64,000 nucleotides of DNA from assembly GCF_900078755.1 (NCBI RefSeq), contig NZ_FKIH01000003.1. One strand, 5' to 3'. Within the stretch, counting starts at the first letter, position 1, and each line of letters opens with the position of its first letter. Positions 33,750 through 42,634 of the stretch are shown in pieces. The notes under the pieces were generated by a model. The model ran no database searches and was not told where the DNA came from. It saw nothing but the letters and a program-made list of their open reading frames with translations. The translations under genes were made by a program, and so were the position numbers. The DNA comes from Ichthyocystis sparus. GTDB lineage: Bacteria > Pseudomonadota > Gammaproteobacteria > Burkholderiales > 2013Ark19i.

Positions 33750-34239
33750 ACAAAAGATCAAGATGCTTTTGTTGCTGCTATCTTTTTTTCCCGCTTTTTT
33801 GGTAGCAGTGTGGTCTTTTTACTCGCATACTACTAGTAATCTTTCTAATTACGGAAATTTACTGCATCCCCCATTACAGCAAATTAATTTTTCTAAGGAC
33901 GGTTCTTGGCGCTTGTGTATGTTGGTCGATAAGAACTGCGATAGCTTGTGTAGCCATCAGCTGTTCCTGCTTCGTCAGATGCGCTTGGGCATGGGACAAA
34001 AGTCCCTAAATTTGGATAGAGTGGTTTTTTCTGTTAAGCCTATTGTGTGGCCACATGACAGTGATTTATACAAAGGTGTTCAAAATATTAACTTGAGGAG
34101 CTCTGAGTTCGATAACTTCCATGTATCCAGAGGAATATATCTTGTGGATCCATCCGGTTTCGTCGTAATGTCTTGGCCCTCGCATCCGGATCCTCGTCTT
34201 CTCATGGAAGATTTGGATAAAATAATGAAATTTTATTAA
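33706..34239 (+). CDS. Cytochrome-oxidase-cluster transmembrane protein, thioredoxin-like (unnamed)
   Basis: 177 residues. A basic N-terminus and one membrane helix (MLLLLLSFFPAFLVAVWSFYS) precede a periplasmic part with WRLCMLVDKNCDSLCSHQLFLLRQMRLGMG. Similar small proteins occur between surf1 and ctaA in Burkholderiales. The CDSLC motif suggests a thioredoxin/SCO-like copper or redox site, but this is inference. The ATG at 33706 lies inside surf1; an ATG at 33763, after the surf1 stop, would remove the basic segment. Confidence 0.65.
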   Translation: MRIDFLSTSTKGPLKQKIKMLLLLLSFFPAFLVAVWSFYSHTTSNLSNYGNLLHPPLQQINFSKDGSWRLCMLVDKNCDSLCSHQLFLLRQMRLGMGQKSLNLDRVVFSVKPIVWPHDSDLYKGVQNINLRSSEFDNFHVSRGIYLVDPSGFVVMSWPSHPDPRLLMEDLDKIMKFY

Positions 34240-34252
34240 TTTTGGAGCAAAT

Positions 34253-35242
34253 GTGTTTTTGCTGTATAAGCGCCTTTTGTCGGCAATCATAGTGCTATCT
34301 GTAGCCGGAATTTTTTTGGGATCGTACGTTAGGCTGTCAAATGCAGGTTTGGGTTGCCCCGATTGGCCTGGTTGCTATGGACATTTTTGGGTTCCTAAAA
34401 CAGTTAATGAAGTTCTAAGTGCTGAAAAAAGATATGGGACTGCGTTTTTTTATGGCTTGGCCTCAAGGGAAATGATCCATCGCTATGTTGTATCTTTGTT
34501 AGGTCTGTTAATTGTTACTATGTTTTTTCTGACTTTTTTCTACTCCTCCATAGATAAACGTTTGTCCAGAGAACGTTCCTGGGTAACTTGCTTACTATTG
34601 CTAGTTATTTCTCAGGGATTGTTTGGTATGTGGACAGTTACATTAAAGTTATGGCCAATCATAGTCACCACCCATCTTATGGGCGGAATACTTACTTTTT
34701 GTCTTGCCATATGGATGTTTTGTCGGGTCTCTAATATACACAAGGGATCGACTGTATCCTTACCCGTACGATTGCTTTCTATTACCGTACTATTAATGCT
34801 TGCCTTGCAGATACTCTTGGGTGGTTGGGTTAGTACAAACTATGCCGGGTTATCTTGTGAGAGTTTGCTTAGATGCAATGGTAAGCTGGTCCCAAATATG
34901 AATTTTGCCTTGGCTTTTTCTTTGGAACCATATCCCGCTCTTATGATAATTCCACCAGTAGCACAAGTGACAGTCTTGTGGTTACATCGTTTGTGGGCTA
35001 TGTTCGTTACCGCAGGAGTACTGTTTTTGTCTGTTAAACTGTATATGAAAAGATATATTCTGGTTTCTGTTGCTATGACTATACTGGTTTTTTTGCAAAT
35101 CATTTTTGGTATAAGTAACATAATTTTTCATTTACCTAAGTTTGTTGCCGTTTCCCATACGGTTTGTGCAGCAATGTTGTTGGCTTCATTGTTGATAGCC
35201 AATTATCTAATTTTTTACTCTAGCCGTGATGTGAGTAATTAA
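34253..35242 (+). CDS. ctaA: Heme A synthase CtaA (Cox15)
   Basis: 329 residues with eight predicted helices. N-terminal GSYVRLSNAGLGCPDWPGCYG contains the Cys pair typical of the family, and conserved His residues appear in MIHRYVVSLLG, TTHLMGG, WLHRLWAMF and VSHTVCAA. It oxidises heme O to heme A. The start is GTG 34253 behind GGAG at 5 bp. It works with ctaB 4 bp downstream. Confidence 0.94.
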   Translation: MFLLYKRLLSAIIVLSVAGIFLGSYVRLSNAGLGCPDWPGCYGHFWVPKTVNEVLSAEKRYGTAFFYGLASREMIHRYVVSLLGLLIVTMFFLTFFYSSIDKRLSRERSWVTCLLLLVISQGLFGMWTVTLKLWPIIVTTHLMGGILTFCLAIWMFCRVSNIHKGSTVSLPVRLLSITVLLMLALQILLGGWVSTNYAGLSCESLLRCNGKLVPNMNFALAFSLEPYPALMIIPPVAQVTVLWLHRLWAMFVTAGVLFLSVKLYMKRYILVSVAMTILVFLQIIFGISNIIFHLPKFVAVSHTVCAAMLLASLLIANYLIFYSSRDVSN

Positions 35243-35246
35243 CTTT

Positions 35247-36167
35247 ATGGTATCTACCGAACTACCTGTGGGTGCTGGCGTTTGGACTAGGCTTACTTCA
35301 TTTTGGAAATTGACGAAGCCAAACGTCTTATTTTTGATAGTGTTTTGCGCTGCCATAGGTATGTTTTTATCTATCCCAGCAGGTTCCTCAATACATTGGC
35401 TCAAGGTAGTAGAGGCAGTCTTGGGAATATGGCTGGTTGCCGCTGCAGCAGCAGTTATAAATTGCTTGGTTGAGTATAAGATTGATGCGCTTATGAAGCG
35501 TACTCGTAATAGACCACTACCTAAGTCTCTCTTGAATCCCATCGAAGCAATGGTATTCTCAATAATAGTTGGTCTATTGGGGGCGGCAGTTCTTCACTTT
35601 TTTGTGAACGATTTGACCCTCATCCTAACCTTATTAACATTCATAGGATACGCTTTTTTATACACCATAATTTTGAAGCCAATTACTCCGCAGAATATAG
35701 TTATAGGAGGAGCTTCAGGTTCCATGCCCCCCGTATTGGGTTGGGCCGCTATGTCCGGTAGTTTGACTGTTCATCCATGGATTCTATTCCTGATTATTTT
35801 TTTGTGGACACCGCCCCATTTCTGGTCATTATCTTTGTACCGTAGAGAAGAATATGCAACTGTAGGTTTTCCGATGCTGCCAGTTACTCACGGTGTAGAA
35901 GGAACACTAAGAAGCATAGTGCTTTACGTAGTTTTGTTAACGGCTGCTTCGTTTTTACCATGCTTAGTTGCCCTGTCAGGAGAGTTTTACTTCTTCGGTG
36001 CAGTTATCTTAGGCTCCTACTTTATAAAGATTACTTTATCTCTATGGAAGGACTATTCTGATCATAAGGCACGGTCAGTCTTTTTTTACTCTATCTTGTA
36101 TCTATTTTTGCTTTTTTTATTTATGTTATTAGATCATTATTGGCTATTCTATTGGACTAGAATGTGA
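35247..36167 (+). CDS. ctaB: Protoheme IX farnesyltransferase CtaB (Cox10)
   Basis: 306 residues of the UbiA superfamily. The first polyprenyl-diphosphate-binding motif region is NCLVEYKIDALMKRTRNRPLP, followed by family blocks VIGGASGSMPPVLGWAAMSG and FLWTPPHFWSLSLYRREEYATVGFPMLPV. It makes heme O from protoheme. It follows ctaA by 4 bp and its stop overlaps the next start. Confidence 0.95.
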   Translation: MVSTELPVGAGVWTRLTSFWKLTKPNVLFLIVFCAAIGMFLSIPAGSSIHWLKVVEAVLGIWLVAAAAAVINCLVEYKIDALMKRTRNRPLPKSLLNPIEAMVFSIIVGLLGAAVLHFFVNDLTLILTLLTFIGYAFLYTIILKPITPQNIVIGGASGSMPPVLGWAAMSGSLTVHPWILFLIIFLWTPPHFWSLSLYRREEYATVGFPMLPVTHGVEGTLRSIVLYVVLLTAASFLPCLVALSGEFYFFGAVILGSYFIKITLSLWKDYSDHKARSVFFYSILYLFLLFLFMLLDHYWLFYWTRM

Positions 36168-36868
36168 GAATTAATATGGGTAATCGGAAGATTATTTTAT
36201 TTACTATTGTAATGCCGCTGTTACTGAGTGCTTGTTCTTTCGGCGGTGACAGAGATGTTCACGCTTCTAATGTGTCACGTAAAGCGGAATTTAATTCAGT
36301 TGATGTGACTGGGGCTAATTTTGCAAAAGAACTTTCTTTGCGCTCTGTGCGTACAGGAAATATGGTTCATTTATCCGATTATCTGGGAAAAGTTCTTATT
36401 GTATATTTTGGTTTTACCGGTTGTCAGTCAGAATGCCCAGTTGCTATGTCAGAGTGGAAGGCAGTGTTTCATGCCTTGGGTAAAGATTCATCTCAGTTGC
36501 AGCTTCTGTTTGTTACGGTAGACCCAGAGCGCGATAGCCCCAGTGTCTTGAAGAAATATATTACCTCCTTTGGAGAAAGTAATTTCGATGCTTTGTATGG
36601 CTCACTGCCAGAGATACACAAGGTCGCAAAGGAGTTTCATATTTATTTTGACAGTATGCCTATGAGGAAAAAAGAGCTAACTAATACTAATCACAGGATG
36701 ATGAGCCACAACAACCACAATATGATGGTAATGCCGCGAACCATAGACCATACCGCAGTGAGCTACGTGTACGACAAAAAGCTCGGGCTCAGGTTGCTTG
36801 TAAAAAATGGACAAATAGCACCAGATAAAATCATAGGGGATATAAGAAAAATTTTGGCAGGACTCTAA
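36164..36868 (+). CDS. SCO1/SenC-family copper chaperone lipoprotein
   Basis: 234 residues. A lipoprotein signal (lipobox LLSAC near residue 23) precedes a thioredoxin-fold SCO domain with the copper-binding CQSECP and the distal His in IDHTAVSYVYD. It supplies copper to the CuA centre of CoxB. A His/Met-rich insertion (NHRMMSHNNHNMMVMP) precedes the conserved His and might bind extra copper. Either GTG 36164, overlapping the ctaB stop by 4 bp, or ATG 36176 is the start. Confidence 0.9.
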   Translation: MRINMGNRKIILFTIVMPLLLSACSFGGDRDVHASNVSRKAEFNSVDVTGANFAKELSLRSVRTGNMVHLSDYLGKVLIVYFGFTGCQSECPVAMSEWKAVFHALGKDSSQLQLLFVTVDPERDSPSVLKKYITSFGESNFDALYGSLPEIHKVAKEFHIYFDSMPMRKKELTNTNHRMMSHNNHNMMVMPRTIDHTAVSYVYDKKLGLRLLVKNGQIAPDKIIGDIRKILAGL

Positions 36869-36882
36869 AAAGTGCGAAGCGG

Positions 36883-37749
36883 CTACGCTGCGCTTTCCAG
36901 GTAGCTGCGCATTTTGCTTAACGATCTAGACTCGATTTGCCTGACCCTCTCAGCTGACAATCCAAGCTCATTGGCTATGGATTGCAAAGTGGCAGGCTTT
37001 CCTTCCTTAAGCCATCTGGCAGTAATTATGTATCTGGCTCTGTCATCATCCAAGCTACGCAAAGCCTCCTCTATCTTGGAGGTTCTGCCAACAACAGATC
37101 TAGATGACTCAAGACGCTCACAGGGTCCCTCACGCTCGTCCCTTATAACGTCAGCCCAACACACAGATTGTCCGCCACCATCATTGGATAACTCCTGGTC
37201 TAAGGATAGGTCCGGACAGCTCATGCGAGAATCAGCCTCGATTACCTCCGACTTTTTTACCCCCAAAACTCTAGCTATCTCCTCAGCTTCATCCTGGGTC
37301 ACAGGAGACAAAGACTTCTTAAATTTTTTCAAGTTGAAAAAAAGCTTACGCTGAGCTTTAGTAGTAGCAACCTTAACCAAGCGCCAATTTTTTATCACAT
37401 AGTTGTTGATAAAGGCTTTTATCCAGTAAGTGGCGAAGGTCACTAAGCGAACCCCTCTATCAGGATCAAATCGCTTAACAGCATGCATCAAACCGATCGA
37501 ACCCTCCTGAATTAAATCAGCCTGAGGCAAGGAGTATCCAGAATACTCCTTAGATATGGACACAACAAGACGTAAATGAGAAAGTATCAATCTCTGCGCA
37601 GATTGCAAATCGTTGTTTAGACGGAGGCTGTATGCACACTCACGCTCTTCTTCCTCCGACAGCAGAGGGTAGTTCATAACCCTTTTTATGTATCCGCGTA
37701 TATCGCTAGATATATATGTGGAATCTACAAGAGAAAGACCTAAGTCCAT
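36883..37749 (-). CDS. rpoH: Heat-shock sigma factor RpoH (sigma-32)
   Basis: 288 residues. Region 2 (ADLIQEGSIGLMHAVKRFDPDRGVRLVTFATYWIKAFINNYVIKNWRLVKVATTKAQRKLFFNLKK) carries the RpoH box just after the region 2.4 helix, which separates it from RpoD. Region 4 ends the protein (IANELGLSAERVRQIESRSLSKMRSYL). It directs heat-shock transcription. It converges with the sco gene across 14 bp and is preceded by an AGGGGG ribosome site. Its position next to the cox cluster is common in Burkholderiales. Confidence 0.95.
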   Translation of the reverse strand: MDLGLSLVDSTYISSDIRGYIKRVMNYPLLSEEEERECAYSLRLNNDLQSAQRLILSHLRLVVSISKEYSGYSLPQADLIQEGSIGLMHAVKRFDPDRGVRLVTFATYWIKAFINNYVIKNWRLVKVATTKAQRKLFFNLKKFKKSLSPVTQDEAEEIARVLGVKKSEVIEADSRMSCPDLSLDQELSNDGGGQSVCWADVIRDEREGPCERLESSRSVVGRTSKIEEALRSLDDDRARYIITARWLKEGKPATLQSIANELGLSAERVRQIESRSLSKMRSYLESAA

Positions 37750-37811
37750 ACTATACCCCCTACCTCGTCACGTACCGATACAATAACAATAATGACTCAA
37801 AGCAACCGAAG

Positions 37812-37820
37812 ATTATATCA
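37812..37820 (-). promoter_or_regulatory. Extended -10 promoter for rpoH
   Basis: On the minus strand the sequence TGATATAAT matches an extended -10 (TGnTATAAT). Transcription would start near 37805, giving an rpoH leader of about 55 nt. No clear -35 is present, as is usual for extended -10 promoters. Confidence 0.5.
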
Positions 37821-37860
37821 TCTATATTGTTTACATACAGTGGTACTTTTTCCTACGTGT

Positions 37861-39387
37861 TTACCTTAGTATTAGGTACATAATTAGAATTATGTTAGCC
37901 GAAAGTGATAAATTTAAAACAATCATCGGCACTACTTTGGACCTAATTTTAACAGGAGACTGTTTTTCTGCATCCAATAATAAGTACCCATGCAGTAACC
38001 TGGGTAGCTGTGGTACGAGCTTAGCCCACTTTATTCCCTCTTTCCTTATATTTTTACACAAAGCCCTTAGCCCTACTTGCTCTGACATCCATTTTTCTAA
38101 GTACGGCTTTCCGGTCTTCCACAAGTCTAAATTAGGATCCAACTCTCGTCCTAATCCTTCTATATTAAATAATGTTTTTTGCAAAAGTAGAAGTTGCGGC
38201 TGAATTGTTACATTGAATTCCCTAGAAGTATGAAACAGTCGCGCTAAAAGTTTTCCAAACGAAATATCCTTAATCGGTCGATCAAATATCGGCTCACAAA
38301 CAGTACGTATGGCTGTTTCAAAAAGATCTACCCGAGTATTCGGAGGAGCCCATCCAGCTTCTATGTGAGCCATCGCTACACGCTTGTAATCACGGTTCAA
38401 AAAAGCAATAAAATTCTCAGCTAAATAATTTTTGTCAATATCAGAAAGAGTGCCAACTATTCCAAAATCAACTGACGCATACTTTCCATCGTGGAGAACA
38501 AAAATATTTCCCGGATGCATATCAGCATGAAAAAAACCGTCCCGAAAAACCTGCGTGAAGAAAATTTCTACCCCCGTAATGGCTAGTTTTCTAATATCTA
38601 TGCCCTGTTTTACTAAAGAAGTTTTGTTTCCTATTGGAATTCCATCTACCCAATCCATTACAATTATGGAAGACGTGCAATAAGACCAATATATTTTTGG
38701 CACAAACAATTTACGTGAGTTGTAAAACAAGCGGTGAAATTGTACTGCATTTGCAGCTTCATTCATTAGGTCCGTCTCATTGTTAATTGCTCTGGCAAAC
38801 TCATCTACTAGTTCATGCATCCTCAGGCGCTTACTATCCTTGTAAAAAATATTAACAAGGGTCGCAAGAGAGCGTAATAACCTAATGTCGTTATCAACCC
38901 TTTTCCTTATCCCAGGACGAATAATTTTTACTGCGACCTCTGTGCCGTCCATAAGACTTGCTTTGTGCACTTGTGCAATGGAAGCACTTGCAACTGCAGT
39001 AAAAGAAAAATTGGAAAAAATGCTACCTACAGTTTCTTCAAATTCACATGCCAGTGTTTTTTTTACTTCTTCCTCTGAAAAGGGAGGCACCTTATCCTGA
39101 AGTAAAGATAATTCCCTAATGATTTCGTCATTGAGCATGTCCCTTCGTGTTGATATAAGCTGGCCAAACTTGATAAATATTGGTCCTAGAATGATTAGGG
39201 CCTTACGTAACCTTTCTCCATATGGCTCTGCATGAGATTTAGTATAAGAAAAGAAAGATAACCACCTTCTTTTAGATGCAGACTTGTACTGCATTGCTTG
39301 CTTGGACCGCGTTCCTGCAAGAATTTCAAAAACTCCAAATTTGTAAAATACCCAAATTACACGAACTATCCTGAATAGAGCCATCAT
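37861..39387 (-). CDS. ubiB: UbiB-family atypical kinase for ubiquinone biosynthesis
   Basis: 508 residues. The ABC1/UbiB KxGQ motif appears as FIKFGQLISTR. VAVKIIRPGIRKRV gives the nucleotide-binding Lys, FFHADMHPGNIFV the catalytic loop and VDFGIVG the metal motif. Two hydrophobic helices sit at the C-terminus (MIVLNLSLSANIILIMYLIL). The protein supports the ubiquinone-synthesis complex, probably as an ATPase. Its ATG overlaps the ubiJ stop (ATGA). It completes ubiE-ubiJ-ubiB. Confidence 0.93.
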   Translation of the reverse strand: MMALFRIVRVIWVFYKFGVFEILAGTRSKQAMQYKSASKRRWLSFFSYTKSHAEPYGERLRKALIILGPIFIKFGQLISTRRDMLNDEIIRELSLLQDKVPPFSEEEVKKTLACEFEETVGSIFSNFSFTAVASASIAQVHKASLMDGTEVAVKIIRPGIRKRVDNDIRLLRSLATLVNIFYKDSKRLRMHELVDEFARAINNETDLMNEAANAVQFHRLFYNSRKLFVPKIYWSYCTSSIIVMDWVDGIPIGNKTSLVKQGIDIRKLAITGVEIFFTQVFRDGFFHADMHPGNIFVLHDGKYASVDFGIVGTLSDIDKNYLAENFIAFLNRDYKRVAMAHIEAGWAPPNTRVDLFETAIRTVCEPIFDRPIKDISFGKLLARLFHTSREFNVTIQPQLLLLQKTLFNIEGLGRELDPNLDLWKTGKPYLEKWMSEQVGLRALCKNIRKEGIKWAKLVPQLPRLLHGYLLLDAEKQSPVKIRSKVVPMIVLNLSLSANIILIMYLILR

Positions 39388-39977
39388 GAGGATGACCGTC
39401 TTATTTTATCTAATAGCTTGTCTAGCCTGGCATATATGTCATCTATCTTGTCTGATAACAGACGCGCCCTATCCAATGTTTCTTGCCAAACATTTTCTGG
39501 TACTCCATGACGTGTTCCATAGCCAACAATCGTATCAACAAGATTTCTGGCAAAATAAGAACCCTCATCAGCTATTACTGATATTACCTTCATCACGATA
39601 CTCGATGCTGTCGGACCAATTTTGTCGTACAGTTGTTCCTCTAGCGGAATTGAGATGTTTTTTGCAACAAAGTGAATATCTTGAGCAAGGAATGTTTCTC
39701 CCTCAATAACAATTTTGCGACTAAAGTTTTCTGCATCTGTGGAAAGCTCAAAAAATATTTTATCCGGTATGATAATTTTTAGGTTGTATTTTTTTTCTTG
39801 AGGATAAGCAATTAACTGACCATGTACTATTTTGTACTGCCATGACTGTGCTTTCCATGATAATTTTATGATCTTGTTGTCGTGTCTATGCAGATAAGAG
39901 CGCAGAGCCTTGTCTTTACGAAGACTTGCATTAATTGTTTCTACAACCAGGCGCTCGACTATGGAAATAAGTATCAT
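39384..39977 (-). CDS. ubiJ: Ubiquinone biosynthesis accessory factor UbiJ (SCP2 domain)
   Basis: About 198 residues. The N-terminal SCP2-type lipid-binding domain is only weakly conserved, and the C-terminal helices are typical of UbiJ (NLVDTIVGYGTRHGVPENVWQETLDRARLLSDKIDDIYARLDKLLDKI). It is an assembly factor that holds ubiquinone intermediates for the Ubi complex. The position between ubiE and ubiB strongly supports the name. Start codon uncertain: ATG 39977, or TTG 39995 which lies 3 bp after the ubiE stop; neither has a clear ribosome site. Confidence 0.8.
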   Translation of the reverse strand: MILISIVERLVVETINASLRKDKALRSYLHRHDNKIIKLSWKAQSWQYKIVHGQLIAYPQEKKYNLKIIIPDKIFFELSTDAENFSRKIVIEGETFLAQDIHFVAKNISIPLEEQLYDKIGPTASSIVMKVISVIADEGSYFARNLVDTIVGYGTRHGVPENVWQETLDRARLLSDKIDDIYARLDKLLDKIRRSSS

Positions 39978-39998
39978 GGCTAATTTTAAAGACAATAT

Positions 39999-40724
39999 CT
40001 ATTTTATGCCTACATGTATTGCCACAATACCACCCATAAGGTTATGGTAGCAAACGTTACTGAATCCAGCGTTATGAATCATGTTCGTTAGCTCTTCTTG
40101 TGATGGATGCATACGTATGGATTCAACAAGATATTGATAGCTATGTCGATCGTGAGCTATTTTTTCCCCTAGAAAAGGAATGATTTTCCAGGAGTAAAGA
40201 TCGTATATAGGCTTAATTAGAGACTTAGGTGTAGAAAATTCTAGAATAATAATTCTGCCGCCGCGTACTAGCACCCTACGAGATTCCCTGAAAAAAAGGT
40301 CCTTGTTCGACATATTTCTAACACCAAAGCCGCAACTTACTACGTCAAAATAACGATCTTTGAATGGCAATTGTTCTCCATCACACTGTACCAATGGTAT
40401 AAGCTTACCATTGTCAGTAAGGCGAGCCTTCGCAGTATCCAACATACTTCTGTTTATGTCTGTAGCAATTACATTAGACGATCTCTGAGACCAGAGTAAA
40501 GCTAGGTCACCACTTCCTGATGCTACGTCAAGTATTTTTGCTTTTGGTGGATGGACGTTGCCCATACAAACTGCTATTCTTTTCCATAAGCGGTGTATGC
40601 CTAATGACATTACGTCGTTCATAAGGTCATACTTTGGCGAGACGCTTTGAAAAACTCTTCTTACCTCTTCTGTCTTTTCTTCTTTTGTAACTTCCCTGAA
40701 GCCGAAGTAGTGCTTCTCACCCAT
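39999..40724 (-). CDS. ubiE: Ubiquinone/menaquinone methyltransferase UbiE
   Basis: 241 residues. The SAM-binding motif I is ILDVASGSGDLAL, the UbiE signature YDLMNDVMSLGIHRLWKR precedes it, and the block SCGFGVRNMSNKD follows. It C-methylates the demethoxy-quinone ring. The ATG at 40724 (MGEKHYFGFREV) matches the family start; an upstream TTG at 40751 would add nine residues. It leads a three-gene ubi operon. Confidence 0.94.
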   Translation of the reverse strand: MGEKHYFGFREVTKEEKTEEVRRVFQSVSPKYDLMNDVMSLGIHRLWKRIAVCMGNVHPPKAKILDVASGSGDLALLWSQRSSNVIATDINRSMLDTAKARLTDNGKLIPLVQCDGEQLPFKDRYFDVVSCGFGVRNMSNKDLFFRESRRVLVRGGRIIILEFSTPKSLIKPIYDLYSWKIIPFLGEKIAHDRHSYQYLVESIRMHPSQEELTNMIHNAGFSNVCYHNLMGGIVAIHVGIK

Positions 40725-40822
40725 TTTACGTTGTATCCTAAGGTCTACCAATTGCCAAGGATAGCCACCACTGTGGGTTTTATCAAGTGGCGAAGTGAGC
40801 TTTATCAGTTGTGGAGGTTGCT

Positions 40823-42253
40823 GTGATTCTATTGTTGATTTTTGTATATATTTCCATAGTTATGTCCGTAAGTATTTGGGCTTCTAGACGCGTGAAAAAT
40901 CTAGCTGATTACATGCATGCTAGCGGCAAGTACAATTTACCAACCGCAGTTGCTACAACTTTTGCTTCATGGTTTGGTGCCTCATCAATGCTAGCTGCCC
41001 CTGCGGTTTTTATTTCTACTGGCACATCGGGTGTTATCGCCGATCCATATGCATCTACAGCTTGTTGTGTTTTTTTAGCAATGAGTGTTGCACGGCTTAT
41101 TTTTCGTTCCAAAGTATACACGATAGGGGATTTGTACCGTGAGAGGTACAATACCACCGTGGAAGCTATGAGTTCTTTTGTCATTGTCATATCTTACTTG
41201 GGTTGGATTGCAGGGGTAATAACATCTATGGGTTTAGTTTTAGATGTTTTGTCCGGTAGAAATATGGGGATTCCTTTAGCTAATACACTTTCTGCTGCCA
41301 TGATTTGTCTTTATGCCATTCGTGGTGGTATGTGGTCGCTGGCACTGGCTGATTGTTTGCAATTTGTCGTTATAATCTCTGGGTTGTTGTTCTTGTTATT
41401 CAACTTTTCCCACCAGGTAGGAGGATTAGGCGTTCTTATTGGCCATGCCTTGGATCAGGGTAAATACGTTTTTTTCCCAGATCACTCACCGTCTAAATTG
41501 CTTCTTCAGTTGTCTGATTTTATAGGCCTTTTTATAGGCCTCATTCCTCAGCAAGACCTGTTTCAACGTATCGCTGCATGTAGTAACGAAAAGATAGCCT
41601 CCAGATCTTTTGGGATTATGGGGATAATTTATGTGCTAATGTCTAATGTTCCCATGTTGATTGCTTTCTCAGCAACACTTTTGGCGCCCGGAATAATATC
41701 CCACTACATGAAACTTGATAGCCAATTGATATTGCCGGAATTTATATTGTCACAAACTTCTATAGTGTTCCAAGCAGCGTTTTTTGGAGCTTTGTTCGCC
41801 GGATTGTTAAGTGGAGGAGGTACCGCTCTTCTTGCTCCTGCTACTACTATCTCTAAAAATGTTTTTTGTAGGCTAAGGCCAGATCTTACTGATAGCCAAG
41901 TCCTGTTTATTTCTAGGTCCTGCATTTTTTTGTTAGCCACGCTTCAGCTCTTTGTTACTCTTATGGATAAAAAGTCAATCTACAGTATCATAGTTGATTC
42001 CTATAGTGTTACATCTGTTGCTGCAGCTGTACCACTGCTTGCTGCTTTCTTCTGGAAGAAAGCTAATAGCCAGGGCTCGTTTTTCTCTGTTGCTCTGGGA
42101 TTATTATCCTGGATAATTGCGAAGTTCTTTTTTGCTGATTTGGAAATGCCCTCTACTCTTATAGGAGTATTAGTTGCTATACTGTCCATAGTTGTAGGGT
42201 CTAACTTACCACCACTTAAGTTATTGGGGGTTCTTGTTAGGGACGGAGCCTAA
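40823..42253 (+). CDS. Sodium:solute symporter family (SSF) transporter
   Basis: About 476 residues with around 13 predicted helices. The opening is an SSF-type one (IWASRRVKNLADYMHASGKYNLPTAVATTFASWFGASSMLAAPA). An R-Y-N segment (IGDLYRERYNTTVEAMSSFVIVISYLGWIAG) and the GLLSGGGTALLAPATTISKNVF block follow. It would take up a solute using sodium; substrate not determinable. GTG 40823 has GGAGG at 5 bp; a GTG at 40811 overlaps that site and is less likely. It sits between ubiE and DUF971, which are neighbours in other Burkholderiales, and overlaps the DUF971 gene by 33 bp tail to tail. Confidence 0.85.
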   Translation: MILLLIFVYISIVMSVSIWASRRVKNLADYMHASGKYNLPTAVATTFASWFGASSMLAAPAVFISTGTSGVIADPYASTACCVFLAMSVARLIFRSKVYTIGDLYRERYNTTVEAMSSFVIVISYLGWIAGVITSMGLVLDVLSGRNMGIPLANTLSAAMICLYAIRGGMWSLALADCLQFVVIISGLLFLLFNFSHQVGGLGVLIGHALDQGKYVFFPDHSPSKLLLQLSDFIGLFIGLIPQQDLFQRIAACSNEKIASRSFGIMGIIYVLMSNVPMLIAFSATLLAPGIISHYMKLDSQLILPEFILSQTSIVFQAAFFGALFAGLLSGGGTALLAPATTISKNVFCRLRPDLTDSQVLFISRSCIFLLATLQLFVTLMDKKSIYSIIVDSYSVTSVAAAVPLLAAFFWKKANSQGSFFSVALGLLSWIIAKFFFADLEMPSTLIGVLVAILSIVVGSNLPPLKLLGVLVRDGA

Positions 42254-42583
42254 TTTTTCTTGGTAATCCTTCCACAGATCGTCACGGTTTGTTATGAGCC
42301 ACTGTATGTACTCCCAGGAAAATATGCCGTTATGGTATCCGTCACTAAATATTATCCGTATAGCATAATTTCCCACCAGCTCTACGCTGGTTACCTGAAC
42401 GTTTTTTTTGTTAGGTATAAAGTTGAATTTGCCGGTTATTGGGTTTCTTATTTCCGCTGATGGGGCATGTGTACGCAGGAACTCAAATGACAAGTGATAG
42501 GTGTTATTAGTGTATGACAACTCTATTTCTTTTTTATTGGGGTCAATTGATATTTTTTCTGGTGGTTCCGTGTGGTGGGTCAT
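42221..42583 (-). CDS. DUF971-domain protein
   Basis: 120 residues with a DUF971 (gamma-butyrobetaine-hydroxylase N-terminal-like) fold: LSFEFLRTHAPSAEIR, VQVTSVELVGNYAIRIIFSDGYHNGIFSWEYIQWL. Homologues often precede ubiE and may relate to iron-sulfur or quinone metabolism, but no function is established. Here it is separated from ubiE by the SSF gene. It converges with that gene (33-bp overlap) and diverges from the binding-protein gene. Confidence 0.82.
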   Translation of the reverse strand: MTHHTEPPEKISIDPNKKEIELSYTNNTYHLSFEFLRTHAPSAEIRNPITGKFNFIPNKKNVQVTSVELVGNYAIRIIFSDGYHNGIFSWEYIQWLITNRDDLWKDYQEKLGSVPNKNPQ

Positions 42584-42634
42584 ATGATGGACTCCACTTT
42601 TGAATTAATGGTCATGTTATCAGGATTGTATTCC

